Positions 16,374 through 23,928 of a DNA stretch of 64,000 bases are shown in pieces (the stretch's first letter is position 1; every line of letters begins with the position of its first letter). Both the position numbers and the translations under genes were made by a program. Under the pieces are notes generated by a model, which made no database searches, was not told where the DNA came from, and saw only the letters and a program-made list of their open reading frames with translations. Origin of the DNA: Glycomyces amatae. Lineage in GTDB: Bacteria; Actinomycetota; Actinomycetes; Mycobacteriales; Micromonosporaceae. The stretch is taken from NCBI RefSeq assembly GCF_020991375.1, contig NZ_JAJLQZ010000009.1, forward strand, positions 62,001 to 126,000, read 5' to 3'.

Positions 16374-17300
16374 ATGACCGACTCCTCGACCGACACGAAA
16401 TCCTCCGGCGGCCCCGGCTCGCGCCTGTTCGACAAGGTGGGCATGGCCGTCGTCATCGAAGTCCTGGCCGGCCTCGTCATCGGCGCCTTCGGCCTGGTGG
16501 CCCAGTTCGGCGGCGACGACGCCGATCCATCCTCTTCGGGCGACCCGACGCCGTCCTACAGCGCGGAACCGATCACCGATCTGAACTGGACCGCCGAAAC
16601 AGAACCCGAAACGGAGCCCGAAGAAGAGCCCACGACCGACCCCGTCGCCTTCGCCTCCGTGGGCGACTGCTTCTGGAACGCGGGCACGACCGACGACTTC
16701 GAGCTGGAGTCCTCCGGCTGCGACCCCGGCGCGTTCGAGGTCGTCGAGGTCTACGGCGGCGACGACCCCGACGACTGCGACGGCGTGCACCGCTCGTCCT
16801 TCGGCTACGCGCCCGGCTACGACTCGGTGCTGTGCCTGAGCTACCTGCACCCGTGGGGCGACGCGTACTACGCCGAGTCCGGCGAGTGCGTCGGCCGCGG
16901 CGGCGACATGTACGTGATCGCCGACTGCTCCGCGGGCAACTTCCAAGTGCTCGAACGCCGCTGGGGCGGGGAGGACTCGAACGGCTGCTCCGAGTGGGAG
17001 TACTACAACGGGTCGCTCGACTTCCCCGGCTACATCGACGACCAGGACATGCTGCTGTGCATGCGGATGGTGTACCCCGACGACATCGGCTACGCGGAGG
17101 TCGACACCTGCCTCTACGCGAGCGGCCCCGACGACGACCTCACCTTCGAGTTCGCCGACTGCTCCCGGTCGAACGCCTACGTCGCCGGCCGCACCGGCGA
17201 GTACGACGCCACCGGCTTCTGCGACGGCTACGGCTGGGCCACTTGGCAGAGCGCCGCCTTCCCCGAGCACTCCTACACGGTGTGCTGGGCCTGGCTCTGA
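16374..17300 (+). CDS. Membrane-anchored cysteine-rich protein (LppU/SCO3897-like)
   Basis: A 308-residue protein with a short cytoplasmic head, one membrane helix (about residues 22-44) and an acidic extracellular region. After a Pro/Glu/Thr-rich spacer the exported domain begins with VGDCFW and carries many regularly placed cysteines (SGCDPGAFEVVEVY, DDCDGVH, SVLCLSY), consistent with tandem disulfide-bonded repeats. The VGDC start and spacing recall the actinobacterial LppU/SCO3897 and septum-formation-like surface proteins. The ATG is at 16374; its ribosome site is weak and near a hairpin. Function is unknown. Confidence 0.65.
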   Translation: MTDSSTDTKSSGGPGSRLFDKVGMAVVIEVLAGLVIGAFGLVAQFGGDDADPSSSGDPTPSYSAEPITDLNWTAETEPETEPEEEPTTDPVAFASVGDCFWNAGTTDDFELESSGCDPGAFEVVEVYGGDDPDDCDGVHRSSFGYAPGYDSVLCLSYLHPWGDAYYAESGECVGRGGDMYVIADCSAGNFQVLERRWGGEDSNGCSEWEYYNGSLDFPGYIDDQDMLLCMRMVYPDDIGYAEVDTCLYASGPDDDLTFEFADCSRSNAYVAGRTGEYDATGFCDGYGWATWQSAAFPEHSYTVCWAWL

Positions 17301-17333
17301 GGCCCGGCGAAGAGTCCCGGCGGCGGGACCGGC

Positions 17334-17362
17334 CCCTCGCCCCGCCGCCGGGGAGGCGAGGG
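17334..17362 (+). terminator. GC-rich hairpin after the LppU-like gene
   Basis: CCCTCGCC (17334-17341) pairs with GGCGAGGG (17355-17362), and an inner CCCCG/CGGGG stem can form. It separates the upstream gene from the cmtR promoter. Confidence 0.45.
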
Positions 17363-17390
17363 CACCGCCGGGACGAGGACAGTACATCGT

Positions 17391-17418
17391 TTGATGAATA
17401 CACGATTACGTGTACTAT
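17391..17418 (+). promoter_or_regulatory. cmtR promoter with embedded ArsR-type operator
   Basis: TTGATG (17391-17396) and TACTAT (17413-17418) form -35 and -10 boxes 16 bases apart. The spacer and -10 are covered by a perfect inverted repeat, TACACG-ATTA-CGTGTA (17399-17414). Binding by the encoded CmtR-like repressor would block RNA polymerase. The -10 ends 7 bases before the GTG, so the transcript is probably leaderless. Confidence 0.75.
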
Positions 17419-17425
17419 TCGGGTC

Positions 17426-17755
17426 GTGGAGACGCTGACCTACGGACAGGTCCTGGCCCGCTTCGGCCACGCCCTGTCCGACCCGACCCGCTCGCGCCTG
17501 CTGCTGGCGCTGCGCGAGGCGCCCGGGTACCCCGCCGATCTCGCCGAGACCCTCGGCGTCTCGCGCCAGTCCCTCTCGAACCACCTCGCCTGCCTGCGCG
17601 GCTGCGGCCTGGTCGCAGCGGTCCCCGAGGGCCGCCGCACCCGCTACGAACTGGCCGACCCGCGGCTGGCCCACGCCCTGGGCGACCTCCTCGGCGTCGT
17701 CCTCGCCGTCGACCCCCGGGCGTGCGACGCCACCGACGAGCGGGGGTGCTGCTGA
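17426..17755 (+). CDS. cmtR: CmtR-like Cd(II)/Pb(II)-sensing ArsR-family repressor
   Basis: A 109-residue winged-helix repressor of the ArsR/SmtB family. The recognition region VSRQSLSNHLACLRGCGLV contains Cys56 and Cys60, and Cys100 lies near the C-terminus. This matches the Cys57/Cys61/Cys102 thiolate site known for Mycobacterium tuberculosis CmtR. Extra cysteines end the protein (GCC). Metal binding is expected to release it from the inverted repeat in its own promoter. The stop codon overlaps the ATG of a CDF exporter by one base, forming a sensor-exporter operon. GTG is used as start, with no ribosome site, consistent with leaderless translation. Confidence 0.88.
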   Translation: METLTYGQVLARFGHALSDPTRSRLLLALREAPGYPADLAETLGVSRQSLSNHLACLRGCGLVAAVPEGRRTRYELADPRLAHALGDLLGVVLAVDPRACDATDERGCC

Positions 17756-18474
17756 TGGCCTCCCCGATCACCCTGTCCCTCAAGCCCACCGGGCCGACCC
17801 CTGAGCGCCGCGCGCAGCTGACCCGCACCATCCGGTTCCTGGTCGCCGCGACCATCGCCTACAACGTGATCGAGGCGGCCGTGGCCCTCGCCGCCGGGTC
17901 GGCCGCCTCCTCCACCGCGCTCATCGGCTTCGGCCTCGACTCGATCATCGAGGTCGCCTCCGCCGCCGCGGTCGCCTGGCAGTTCTCCGCCTCGGACCCC
18001 GGCGTCCGCGAAGCCCGCGAGCACCGGGCGCTGCGGATCATCGCGCTCTCGTTCTTCGCCCTCGCCGCATACGTGGCCTTCGAGTCGGTCCGGGGCCTGT
18101 TCTTCGGCGCGGCCGACGCCGAGCACTCCGGCGTCGGGCTCGCCCTGGCCGCGCTCTCGCTGGCGGTCATGCCGTTCCTGTCCCACGCCCAGCGCCGCGC
18201 CGGACGCGAACTCGGCTCGGCCACCGCCGTCGCCGACTCCAAGCAGACCCTGCTGTGCACGTACCTCTCGGCGGTCCTCCTGGTCGGCCTCGCGCTCAAC
18301 AGCCTCTTCGGGTGGGCCTGGGCCGACCCGGTCGCCGCGCTCGCCATCGCCGGCGTCGCGGTGAAGGAGGGCGTCGCGGCCTGGCGCGGCGACAACTGCT
18401 GCGCTCCCGCCGCGGCCGCCTTCGCGGACGGCGCGGACGAGGGCTGCGGCGACGGCTGCTGCGACCACCGCTGA
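17755..18474 (+). CDS. CDF-like heavy-metal cation transporter
   Basis: A 239-residue inner-membrane transporter with about five to six hydrophobic helices and a cation-diffusion-facilitator core. FGLDSIIEVASA in the second helix and VADSKQTLLCTYLSAVLL further on carry the membrane aspartates typical of the family. The C-terminus is a Cys/His-rich tail (NCCAP, GCGDGCCDHR) that could bind soft metals. Translation is coupled to cmtR by a one-base overlap, so export of Cd, Pb or Zn is likely. It lacks the usual long cytoplasmic C-terminal domain of zinc CDF proteins. Confidence 0.85.
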   Translation: MASPITLSLKPTGPTPERRAQLTRTIRFLVAATIAYNVIEAAVALAAGSAASSTALIGFGLDSIIEVASAAAVAWQFSASDPGVREAREHRALRIIALSFFALAAYVAFESVRGLFFGAADAEHSGVGLALAALSLAVMPFLSHAQRRAGRELGSATAVADSKQTLLCTYLSAVLLVGLALNSLFGWAWADPVAALAIAGVAVKEGVAAWRGDNCCAPAAAAFADGADEGCGDGCCDHR

Positions 18475-18484
18475 CCCGAGACCC

Positions 18485-18510
18485 GGGCCGGGCCGCCGGC
18501 CGCCCGGCCC
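18485..18510. terminator. Bidirectional hairpin between the CDF and VOC genes
   Basis: A perfect 9-bp stem, GGGCCGGGC with GCCCGGCCC, encloses an 8-nt loop between convergent genes and abuts the VOC stop codon. Confidence 0.6.
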
Positions 18511-18867
18511 TCAGGTTCGGGGATGGCCCAGGATGTTGAGCACGTGCCCGTCCGGGCCCTTCACGAAGAACCGCCGCACGCCCCACGGCTCGTCGGTCAA
18601 GGGGTGCACGATCTCCGCGCCCATCCGCTGCGCCAGCCGGTACGTCGCGTCGACGTCGTCGACCTCGATCGAGACCTCGGGTACGACCGCCGCCGACTCG
18701 TCGTGCGACGCCACGCTCAACTGCCGCGCCGGGTCGTCCGGGTCGGCGAGCGTGACGATCCACCCGTGGTCCATCACCGGCTCCAGGCCCAGCAGGCCGG
18801 AGTAGAACTCGGCGGAGGCGCGCACATCGGCGCTGTGGAAGTCGGGGACGATGCGACGTACGGACAT
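18511..18867 (-). CDS. VOC family protein (glyoxalase/bleomycin-resistance fold)
   Basis: A 118-residue single-module vicinal-oxygen-chelate protein, normal in length. It shows FYSGLLGLEPVMDHGWIVTLADPDD in parts (FYSGLLGLEP, then the WIVTLADPDD strand), VSIEVDDVDATY, and the closing WGVRRFFVKGPDGHVLNI that holds the C-terminal metal ligand region. It may be a dioxygenase, a glyoxalase-like enzyme or a drug-binding protein. TAGCCT lies 6 bases before the ATG without a ribosome site, so translation is probably leaderless. Confidence 0.8.
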   Translation of the reverse strand: MSVRRIVPDFHSADVRASAEFYSGLLGLEPVMDHGWIVTLADPDDPARQLSVASHDESAAVVPEVSIEVDDVDATYRLAQRMGAEIVHPLTDEPWGVRRFFVKGPDGHVLNILGHPRT

Positions 18868-18873
18868 GCCACC

Positions 18874-18879
18874 AGGCTA
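18874..18879 (-). promoter_or_regulatory. -10 element TAGCCT of a leaderless promoter
   Basis: Read on the minus strand, TAGCCT is followed by six bases and the VOC gene ATG, with no purine-rich ribosome site. Confidence 0.5.
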
Positions 18880-19036
18880 ACGCTGGCGGACCGCGCCGGG
18901 CCCGCGGCGCCGAAGACCGGCTTCCGGGACGGCTCCGCCACCGCAGGCCCGCAACCGCCAGGCGGATCCGCGACCACCCTGCGGCGCAACGCTCCCCGAC
19001 CTCACCACTGGCGAGTGCCGTTGCGGCCCGCGAACC

Positions 19037-20065
19037 TCATCCGGTCTCGACCCGCCAGCGGACGCCGAAGGGCGCCAGCCAGTCCAGGAAACCGGCCGCA
19101 TCGAAGGCCTGCGCCGGGGCGAGCACGCCCGCGGGCGCGCCGTCGGCGACGAGGCGCCGGGCCCCCTCGACCGCGATCACCGCGGTCAGCCCGTAGCCGT
19201 CCGACCCCTCGACCTCGCCGCGGGCGCGCCGCCCGTCCACGCCGACCGCCTCGGCCACGTGCGTCCACCGCTGCTCGCGCCGCGCGTCCGGTGCGGGCCC
19301 CTGCGGCAGCGACTCGACCAGCTCGGGCGTCACCGCGCGCAGCCGGGCGACCAGGTCGGCGTTGACGAACCCTTCGGCGCGCTCGACCCGGACATGCCGG
19401 GGGATGGTGACGACCGGCGGGATGCCGAACGCCGCCATCGGCACGGGCGCCTCGGCGCCGGGGAACCGCATCGCCTCGCGCGGACCGGCCGCGCCCGGCG
19501 CCCACCGGCCGCCCCGGTAGTCCAGCGCCGCCGCGTCGAGCACGGTCAGCATGGACCGCATGGTGCCCTGCGACCCGCCGCCGCCGCGGTACCACAGGCC
19601 GAAGACCAGCTCGGCGACCGGCGAGACGGCCGCCCCGGTCAAGTGCCCGAGCAGGTCCCCGGGGCCGCCGTCGTCGGCCATCGCGGGCACGACGGCGACG
19701 CCCGCCCGCGCCGCCTCGTCGCCGAAGCGGTCGAAGACGCGCTTCACGTAATGCTGCTCCCCGGTGGTGTCCACATAGTGGCATCCGGCGGCGACGGCGG
19801 CGGCGACCACCGGCTCGCCCAGGGCGCCGAACGGCCCGGCGCAGTTGACCACCGCGTCGCAGCCGTCGAGGACGCCGTCGAACGCGCCCGCGACGGCGAT
19901 GTCGGCGAAGCGCAGCTCGGCCCCCTCCGCCCCCGCCTCGATCCGGGCCTGCCGCAGCCGCTCCTTGTCCCGTCCTATCAGGACCAGATCGATGCCCCGC
20001 CGCACCAGCTCGGCCGCCACCAGCTTGCCGGTGTAGCCGGTCGCACCGTTCACCGCGATCTTCAT
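19037..20065 (-). CDS. Saccharopine dehydrogenase / trans-acting enoyl reductase family protein
   Basis: A 342-residue NAD(P)-dependent oxidoreductase. The Rossmann motif GATGYTGKLVA lies at residues 7-17, followed by LVLIGRDKERL, DIAVAGAFDGVLDGCDAVVNCAGPF and YVDTTGEQHYV, a layout typical of the saccharopine-dehydrogenase-like family that includes trans-acting enoyl reductases. Length is on the short side (typical 390-420). The ATG at 20065 has GGAG six bases upstream. It is divergent from an AraC-family gene that probably controls it. The substrate is unknown. Confidence 0.8.
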   Translation of the reverse strand: MKIAVNGATGYTGKLVAAELVRRGIDLVLIGRDKERLRQARIEAGAEGAELRFADIAVAGAFDGVLDGCDAVVNCAGPFGALGEPVVAAAVAAGCHYVDTTGEQHYVKRVFDRFGDEAARAGVAVVPAMADDGGPGDLLGHLTGAAVSPVAELVFGLWYRGGGGSQGTMRSMLTVLDAAALDYRGGRWAPGAAGPREAMRFPGAEAPVPMAAFGIPPVVTIPRHVRVERAEGFVNADLVARLRAVTPELVESLPQGPAPDARREQRWTHVAEAVGVDGRRARGEVEGSDGYGLTAVIAVEGARRLVADGAPAGVLAPAQAFDAAGFLDWLAPFGVRWRVETG

Positions 20066-20197
20066 CAGCGTCTCCACCCGTCTCGGTCGCACCGGCTCGT
20101 TCCGGTGCGGTCCGCCAACGGTATGGCCGATCCGATGGACCTCCCATGCTCGAAAACCCCGAGTTCATGTCCGATCGTCCGGGTCGCCGGACCCGGC

Positions 20198-20203
20198 TAC
20201 GCT
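20198..20203 (+). promoter_or_regulatory. -10 element TACGCT of a leaderless promoter
   Basis: TACGCT is followed by six bases and the AraC-family gene ATG at 20210, with no ribosome site. No strong -35 box is visible. Confidence 0.45.
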
Positions 20204-20209
20204 GACGGG

Positions 20210-21130
20210 ATGGACGTGCTCAGCGACGCGATCACCGCGATGCGCACCGGCCGCCCCCACTCGGCCCTCCAGCGGCGGCGCGGCCCCTGGAGCGGCGAGT
20301 TCCCCGCCGCGGACGGCGCGGGCTTCCACATCGTGCTCCAGGGCGCCTGCCGGTTCCACCCGCGGGAGGGCGAGGCGGTCGCGCTCGGCGTCGGCGACGC
20401 CGTGTTCCTGCCCCGCGAGCCGGGGCACCGCCTCACGGCCGCCCCGGAGGCCGGCCCGGACGCCGAGGCGGTGCTGCTGTGCGGGTCGTACCAGCTCGAC
20501 GGCGCCCGGGCGCACCCGCTGTGGGAGGCGCTGCCGCCCCACGTCCACATCAGAGCGAAGATCGGCGGTCCCGCGCCCATGCGCGCGGCGATCGAGCTGC
20601 TCGGCGCCGAACTGGCCGCCGCCGCGCCCGGTTCCGACGCCGTGGTCCCCGCGCTCCTCGACACGCTGCTGGTGCACATGCTGCGCCACTGGATCGACAC
20701 CGAGCCCGAAGCGCACGGCGGCTGGGCCGCCGCGATGCGCGACCCCGCGGTCCTGGCGGCGCTGACCGCCCTCCACGAGGCGCCGTCCGACCCCTGGACG
20801 GTCGGGAGCCTCGCCCGAGCGGCCGGGATGTCCCGCTCGGGCTTCGCGGAGCGGTTCGCCCGGATGGTCGGGCGGCCGCCGATGGCCTACCTGACCTGGT
20901 GGCGGATGACCACGGCCGCCAAGCTCCTCCGCGAGGGCGACGCCCCGGTCGCCGCCGTCGCCAAGCGGACCGGGTACGCCTCCGAGTTCGCGTTCGCCAA
21001 GGCGTTCAAACGCGAGCTCGGCCTGTCCCCGGGCCGCTACCGCAGCTCCTCGGCCGGTGAGCACGGGCCGGCCCGCCCGCCCACGGCCGCGCCGAGGCCG
21101 ATGGACGCCTCGCCCGCGCCCACGGCATGA
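20210..21130 (+). CDS. AraC family transcriptional regulator with cupin sensor
   Basis: A 306-residue regulator. The N-terminal half is a cupin_6-type sensor (GFHIVLQGACRFHPREGE, then VGDAVFLPREPGHRL). The C-terminal DNA-binding domain has two helix-turn-helix motifs: LARAAGMSRSGFAERFARMVG and VAAVAKRTGYASEFAFAKAF, each only partly quoted here. About 30 residues of Pro/Ala-rich tail follow. It is divergent from an NAD(P)-dependent oxidoreductase, which is its probable target. TACGCT six bases before the ATG suggests leaderless expression. Confidence 0.88.
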   Translation: MDVLSDAITAMRTGRPHSALQRRRGPWSGEFPAADGAGFHIVLQGACRFHPREGEAVALGVGDAVFLPREPGHRLTAAPEAGPDAEAVLLCGSYQLDGARAHPLWEALPPHVHIRAKIGGPAPMRAAIELLGAELAAAAPGSDAVVPALLDTLLVHMLRHWIDTEPEAHGGWAAAMRDPAVLAALTALHEAPSDPWTVGSLARAAGMSRSGFAERFARMVGRPPMAYLTWWRMTTAAKLLREGDAPVAAVAKRTGYASEFAFAKAFKRELGLSPGRYRSSSAGEHGPARPPTAAPRPMDASPAPTA

Positions 21131-21230
21131 TGCTCACCATGGACGCACCCCCGCGCGCGAACGACGCCCGAGCGCACTCGACCGGGTGCGGCACCGCAGC
21201 GGCCGACGCCCCGCCCGCCGGGGTCGCCTG

Positions 21231-21650
21231 ATGCGCGAATGGCTCATCGGCCTGGCGGTCGCCGCCGCACTCGTCCTGGCCTCCTGGGGAGTCATGATCC
21301 TCCTCGCCCGGCGGCTGCCGCCGGGCGCCATGCGCGACCTCGCCGCGTTCATCCCCGACTGCGCCACCGCCGCCCGCCGCCTCCGCAAGGACCCGCGCGT
21401 GCCGCGCCGGGCGAAGGCCGCCGTCGTCGTCGCGGCCCTGTGGGTCGCCAGCCCGATCGACCTGATCCCCGAGTTCATCCCGGTCATCGGCCCGCTCGAC
21501 GACATCGTGGTGGTCGCGCTCTGCCTGCGGTACGCGGGCCGCCAAGTCCCGCGCGGCGTGCTCCTCGCCGCCTGGCCCGGCGAACCCCGCCTCATCGAAC
21601 GCCTCCTCGGCGAGCCCAAGCACCCCGACCGCATCGAAAAGGAGCAGTGA
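21231..21650 (+). CDS. YkvA/DUF1232 family small membrane protein
   Basis: A 139-residue protein with an N-terminal membrane helix (about residues 4-26) and the DUF1232 signature in its second half: WVASPIDLIPEFIPVIGPLDD, in which SPIDLIPD/E-x3-GxxDD is diagnostic. The family is common in bacteria and of unknown function. The ATG at 21231 begins just ahead of the hydrophobic helix; a longer frame from 21057 adds only arginine-rich sequence. The ribosome site is poor. The next gene begins three bases after its stop, so both are probably co-transcribed. Confidence 0.8.
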   Translation: MREWLIGLAVAAALVLASWGVMILLARRLPPGAMRDLAAFIPDCATAARRLRKDPRVPRRAKAAVVVAALWVASPIDLIPEFIPVIGPLDDIVVVALCLRYAGRQVPRGVLLAAWPGEPRLIERLLGEPKHPDRIEKEQ

Positions 21651-21652
21651 CC

Positions 21653-22417
21653 ATGCAGCACATCGGCATCATCGGCGCAGGAGAGATCGGCCGCGCCATC
21701 GTGGAGGGCCTGTGCGACGGGAGTGAGGCGGCACCGGAGGTGCACCTCTCCCCGCGAGGGGCCCGCACCGCCGCCGACCTCTCCTCGCGCCATGCGAGCG
21801 TGCGGGTGTGCGCCGACAACCAGGAGGTGGTGGACCGCTCCGGGATCGTGATCATCGCCGTGCGCCGGGACGACCGGCACGAAGCGCTCGCCGGCCTGCG
21901 CGTGGGCGGCGACAAGGTCGTGGTCAACGTGATGGCCGGCGTCGCCACCGACGACCTGCGCCGCACCCTCGCCACCGAGGCCCCGCTGGTGCGGGCCATC
22001 CCCCTGCCCGCCGTGCGCGAGCGGCGCTCCGTCACGGTCACCTGGCCCTCGCACCCGGCCGTGGACGACCTCTTCGAACGCCTCGGCGGGGTCCTCCACG
22101 TCCAGGACGAGGAGGCCTTCAACGTCTGCTCCGCGCTCACGGGGACGCTGACCACCCACTACGCGTACCTCGCCGCGCTCACCTCCTGGGCCGCCGGCCA
22201 CGGCATCGCCCCCGAGGACGCCGACCGCTACCTCCGCGGGCTCTTCCAAGGGGTCGGCCGCGCCCTGGGCGACGAGACCCGCTCCCTGGACCGGCTCGCG
22301 GCCGACCACGAGACCCCGAAGGGCAGCAACGAGCGCGTCCGCACCACCTGGTTCGACCCGGCCAACTCGGCGGCCCTCCACAAGGTCCTCGACGGCCTCC
22401 TGGCCGATCTGCGGTGA
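21653..22417 (+). CDS. Pyrroline-5-carboxylate reductase-like NADP-dependent oxidoreductase
   Basis: A 254-residue protein of the ProC/F420-dependent oxidoreductase-like fold. The Rossmann motif GIIGAGEIGRAIVEGL opens the protein, and the middle has VVVNVMAGVATDDLRR and RAIPLPAVRERR, which parallel the ProC segments around its VRAMPNTP motif. The C-terminal helical domain ends with a variant of the ProC dimer motif (ETPKGSNERV instead of the usual SPGGTT). That change makes a standard proline-biosynthesis role doubtful. AAGGAG lies eight bases before the ATG within the end of the DUF1232 gene. Confidence 0.78.
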   Translation: MQHIGIIGAGEIGRAIVEGLCDGSEAAPEVHLSPRGARTAADLSSRHASVRVCADNQEVVDRSGIVIIAVRRDDRHEALAGLRVGGDKVVVNVMAGVATDDLRRTLATEAPLVRAIPLPAVRERRSVTVTWPSHPAVDDLFERLGGVLHVQDEEAFNVCSALTGTLTTHYAYLAALTSWAAGHGIAPEDADRYLRGLFQGVGRALGDETRSLDRLAADHETPKGSNERVRTTWFDPANSAALHKVLDGLLADLR

Positions 22418-22453
22418 ACCGGCCCTGCGCGGCCGGCGGCGCGGGCGTCCCGG

Positions 22454-22984
22454 TCAGCCCATCGCGAGGCGGATGACCGCCGTGCCCTCCTCGAAGTCGA
22501 GCATCTCGAGCACGAGCACGCCCGACTCCGGCTCCGGCGGCGCCACGTCGCCGGGATCGGTGTCCGGGTAGCAGTTCATCGTGTTGCTGCCGGCGGTCAG
22601 GTAGGCGACGCAGTAGGCGTCGGCCATCCCCTCGCCGCTCATGCTGCTGTTGCCCGAGCGCGTGCCGTCACTGCTGGCCGTGTCCGTCTCGATCCCGTCC
22701 GGGGTGATCGTGACGGTGAGCGTGAAGTCCGCGAACGCGAACTCGACCGGATCGCCGGAGACCACCACCTCGCAGGAGCCGTCGTCGCAAGCGGCGTAAT
22801 CGGTCCCGTCGGCGGCGGTCGGCGCCGCCTCCTCGGAGGGCGTGCTCTCGGCGGTCGGCTCGGCGCCGCTCTCAGGGGCCTGGGACGCGTCGCCGGTCGC
22901 GTCGGACCCGGTGCCGCAGGCGGCGCCCGCGAACACGGCCAGCAGGGCGAACGCGCCCAGGAGGCGTCGGTGCGAAGAGGTCAT
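22454..22984 (-). CDS. Lipoprotein of unknown function
   Basis: A 176-residue exported lipoprotein. The signal sequence ends in the lipobox FAGAAC, with the lipidated Cys at about residue 23. A Ser/Thr/Glu-rich spacer follows, then a beta-rich domain containing DYAACDDGSCEVVVSGDPV and a later Cys pair. The domain resembles many actinobacterial small surface lipoproteins but is not assigned. On the minus strand TAGCAT stands six bases before the ATG and no ribosome site is present. Confidence 0.72.
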   Translation of the reverse strand: MTSSHRRLLGAFALLAVFAGAACGTGSDATGDASQAPESGAEPTAESTPSEEAAPTAADGTDYAACDDGSCEVVVSGDPVEFAFADFTLTVTITPDGIETDTASSDGTRSGNSSMSGEGMADAYCVAYLTAGSNTMNCYPDTDPGDVAPPEPESGVLVLEMLDFEEGTAVIRLAMG

Positions 22985-22990
22985 GCGCCG

Positions 22991-22996
22991 ATGCTA
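22991..22996 (-). promoter_or_regulatory. -10 element TAGCAT of a leaderless promoter
   Basis: On the minus strand TAGCAT is followed by six bases and the lipoprotein gene ATG at 22984. Confidence 0.5.
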
Positions 22997-23053
22997 GGCG
23001 CCGAGCCCCGGGACCGGTCCCGCCGAACGGGCCGCGGGACCCGGACGCGGCCT

Positions 23054-23860
23054 TCAGGACCCCTCGGCGTCCCAGTGCCGCCGGTGCGCGCTGACCGACC
23101 AGGCCGAGAGCCGGTCCACGTCCGGCTCCGGCGCCAGCGGCGTCGCCCCGTCGTCGATCACGGCGACGATCCGGGCGCGGACCGACCGGATGTCGTCGAG
23201 GACGTCCTCGAGCTCGGCCACGCCGCCGGACTTGACCCGGAGCACCCGTTCGCGGTCGGCCTCGGGCATCGGGAGCGTCAGGCGGCCGTGCTCGGCGATC
23301 TCCAGGCCCTGCAGGCCGAGCCTGAGCGCGTGCGAGGCGTACTTGACGTCGTACCCGTAGCGCTCCACCAGCTCGGGCCGGGCCGGCATCGAGCCCTGCC
23401 GCCCGCGCCCGAGGAGCCGGTCGACCTGCCCGTCGAGATAGCCCGTGAACCGCTCCACGGCGCGCTGCGAGAGCAGCGCCGGGGCCAGGTCGCGGAGCTC
23501 GCGCCCCAGGTCGGTGGCCTTGTAGACGGACTCCTCGGGCGCGAAGAGCGGCAGGAGGATCGTGGGGTTCCCGGCGACGGCGAGCCTCAGGAACTTCCGC
23601 AGGGAGTACATGACCAGGTCCGTGTCCCCGTGCCCCGACCGGCGGCCCTCCGGCTGCGTCCGCCACACGTAGTGGTGCATCGGCCCGGCCAGGCCGATGA
23701 CGCACTCGGGAGGCTCGACGAACACGCCCATCTCGTCGTGGTCGTCGGTCCCGGCGATCGCGATGCCGTGCAGGCCCGAACCGACCTCGGTGCGCAGGAT
23801 CTCGCCGTCGCGGGCGATGCCGCCGTCCCCGTGCTCCGTGTGCGCCTCGGTCTCGTCCAT
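23054..23860 (-). CDS. RlaP-like nucleotidyltransferase (DNA polymerase beta superfamily)
   Basis: A 268-residue nucleotidyltransferase-fold protein. The nucleotide motif GSGLHGIAIAGTDDHDEMGV (residues 28-47) has the GS and the spaced acidic pair that bind NTP-Mg. It is followed by MYSLRKFLRLAVAGNPTILL and later GYDVKYASHALRL, features of the PF10127 (RlaP) family. RlaP proteins are linked by comparative genomics to RNA repair, but no RNA ligase lies nearby. The ATG at 23860 has GATGCT six bases upstream, a variant of the leaderless pattern seen in this window. The function remains inferred from the fold. Confidence 0.75.
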   Translation of the reverse strand: MDETEAHTEHGDGGIARDGEILRTEVGSGLHGIAIAGTDDHDEMGVFVEPPECVIGLAGPMHHYVWRTQPEGRRSGHGDTDLVMYSLRKFLRLAVAGNPTILLPLFAPEESVYKATDLGRELRDLAPALLSQRAVERFTGYLDGQVDRLLGRGRQGSMPARPELVERYGYDVKYASHALRLGLQGLEIAEHGRLTLPMPEADRERVLRVKSGGVAELEDVLDDIRSVRARIVAVIDDGATPLAPEPDVDRLSAWSVSAHRRHWDAEGS

Positions 23861-23928
23861 CCCGACAGCATCGCAGGCCCCGCGGGCATCGGCCACAGGT
23901 TTACGCCGCCGGCACGACGGGCGGCGCC

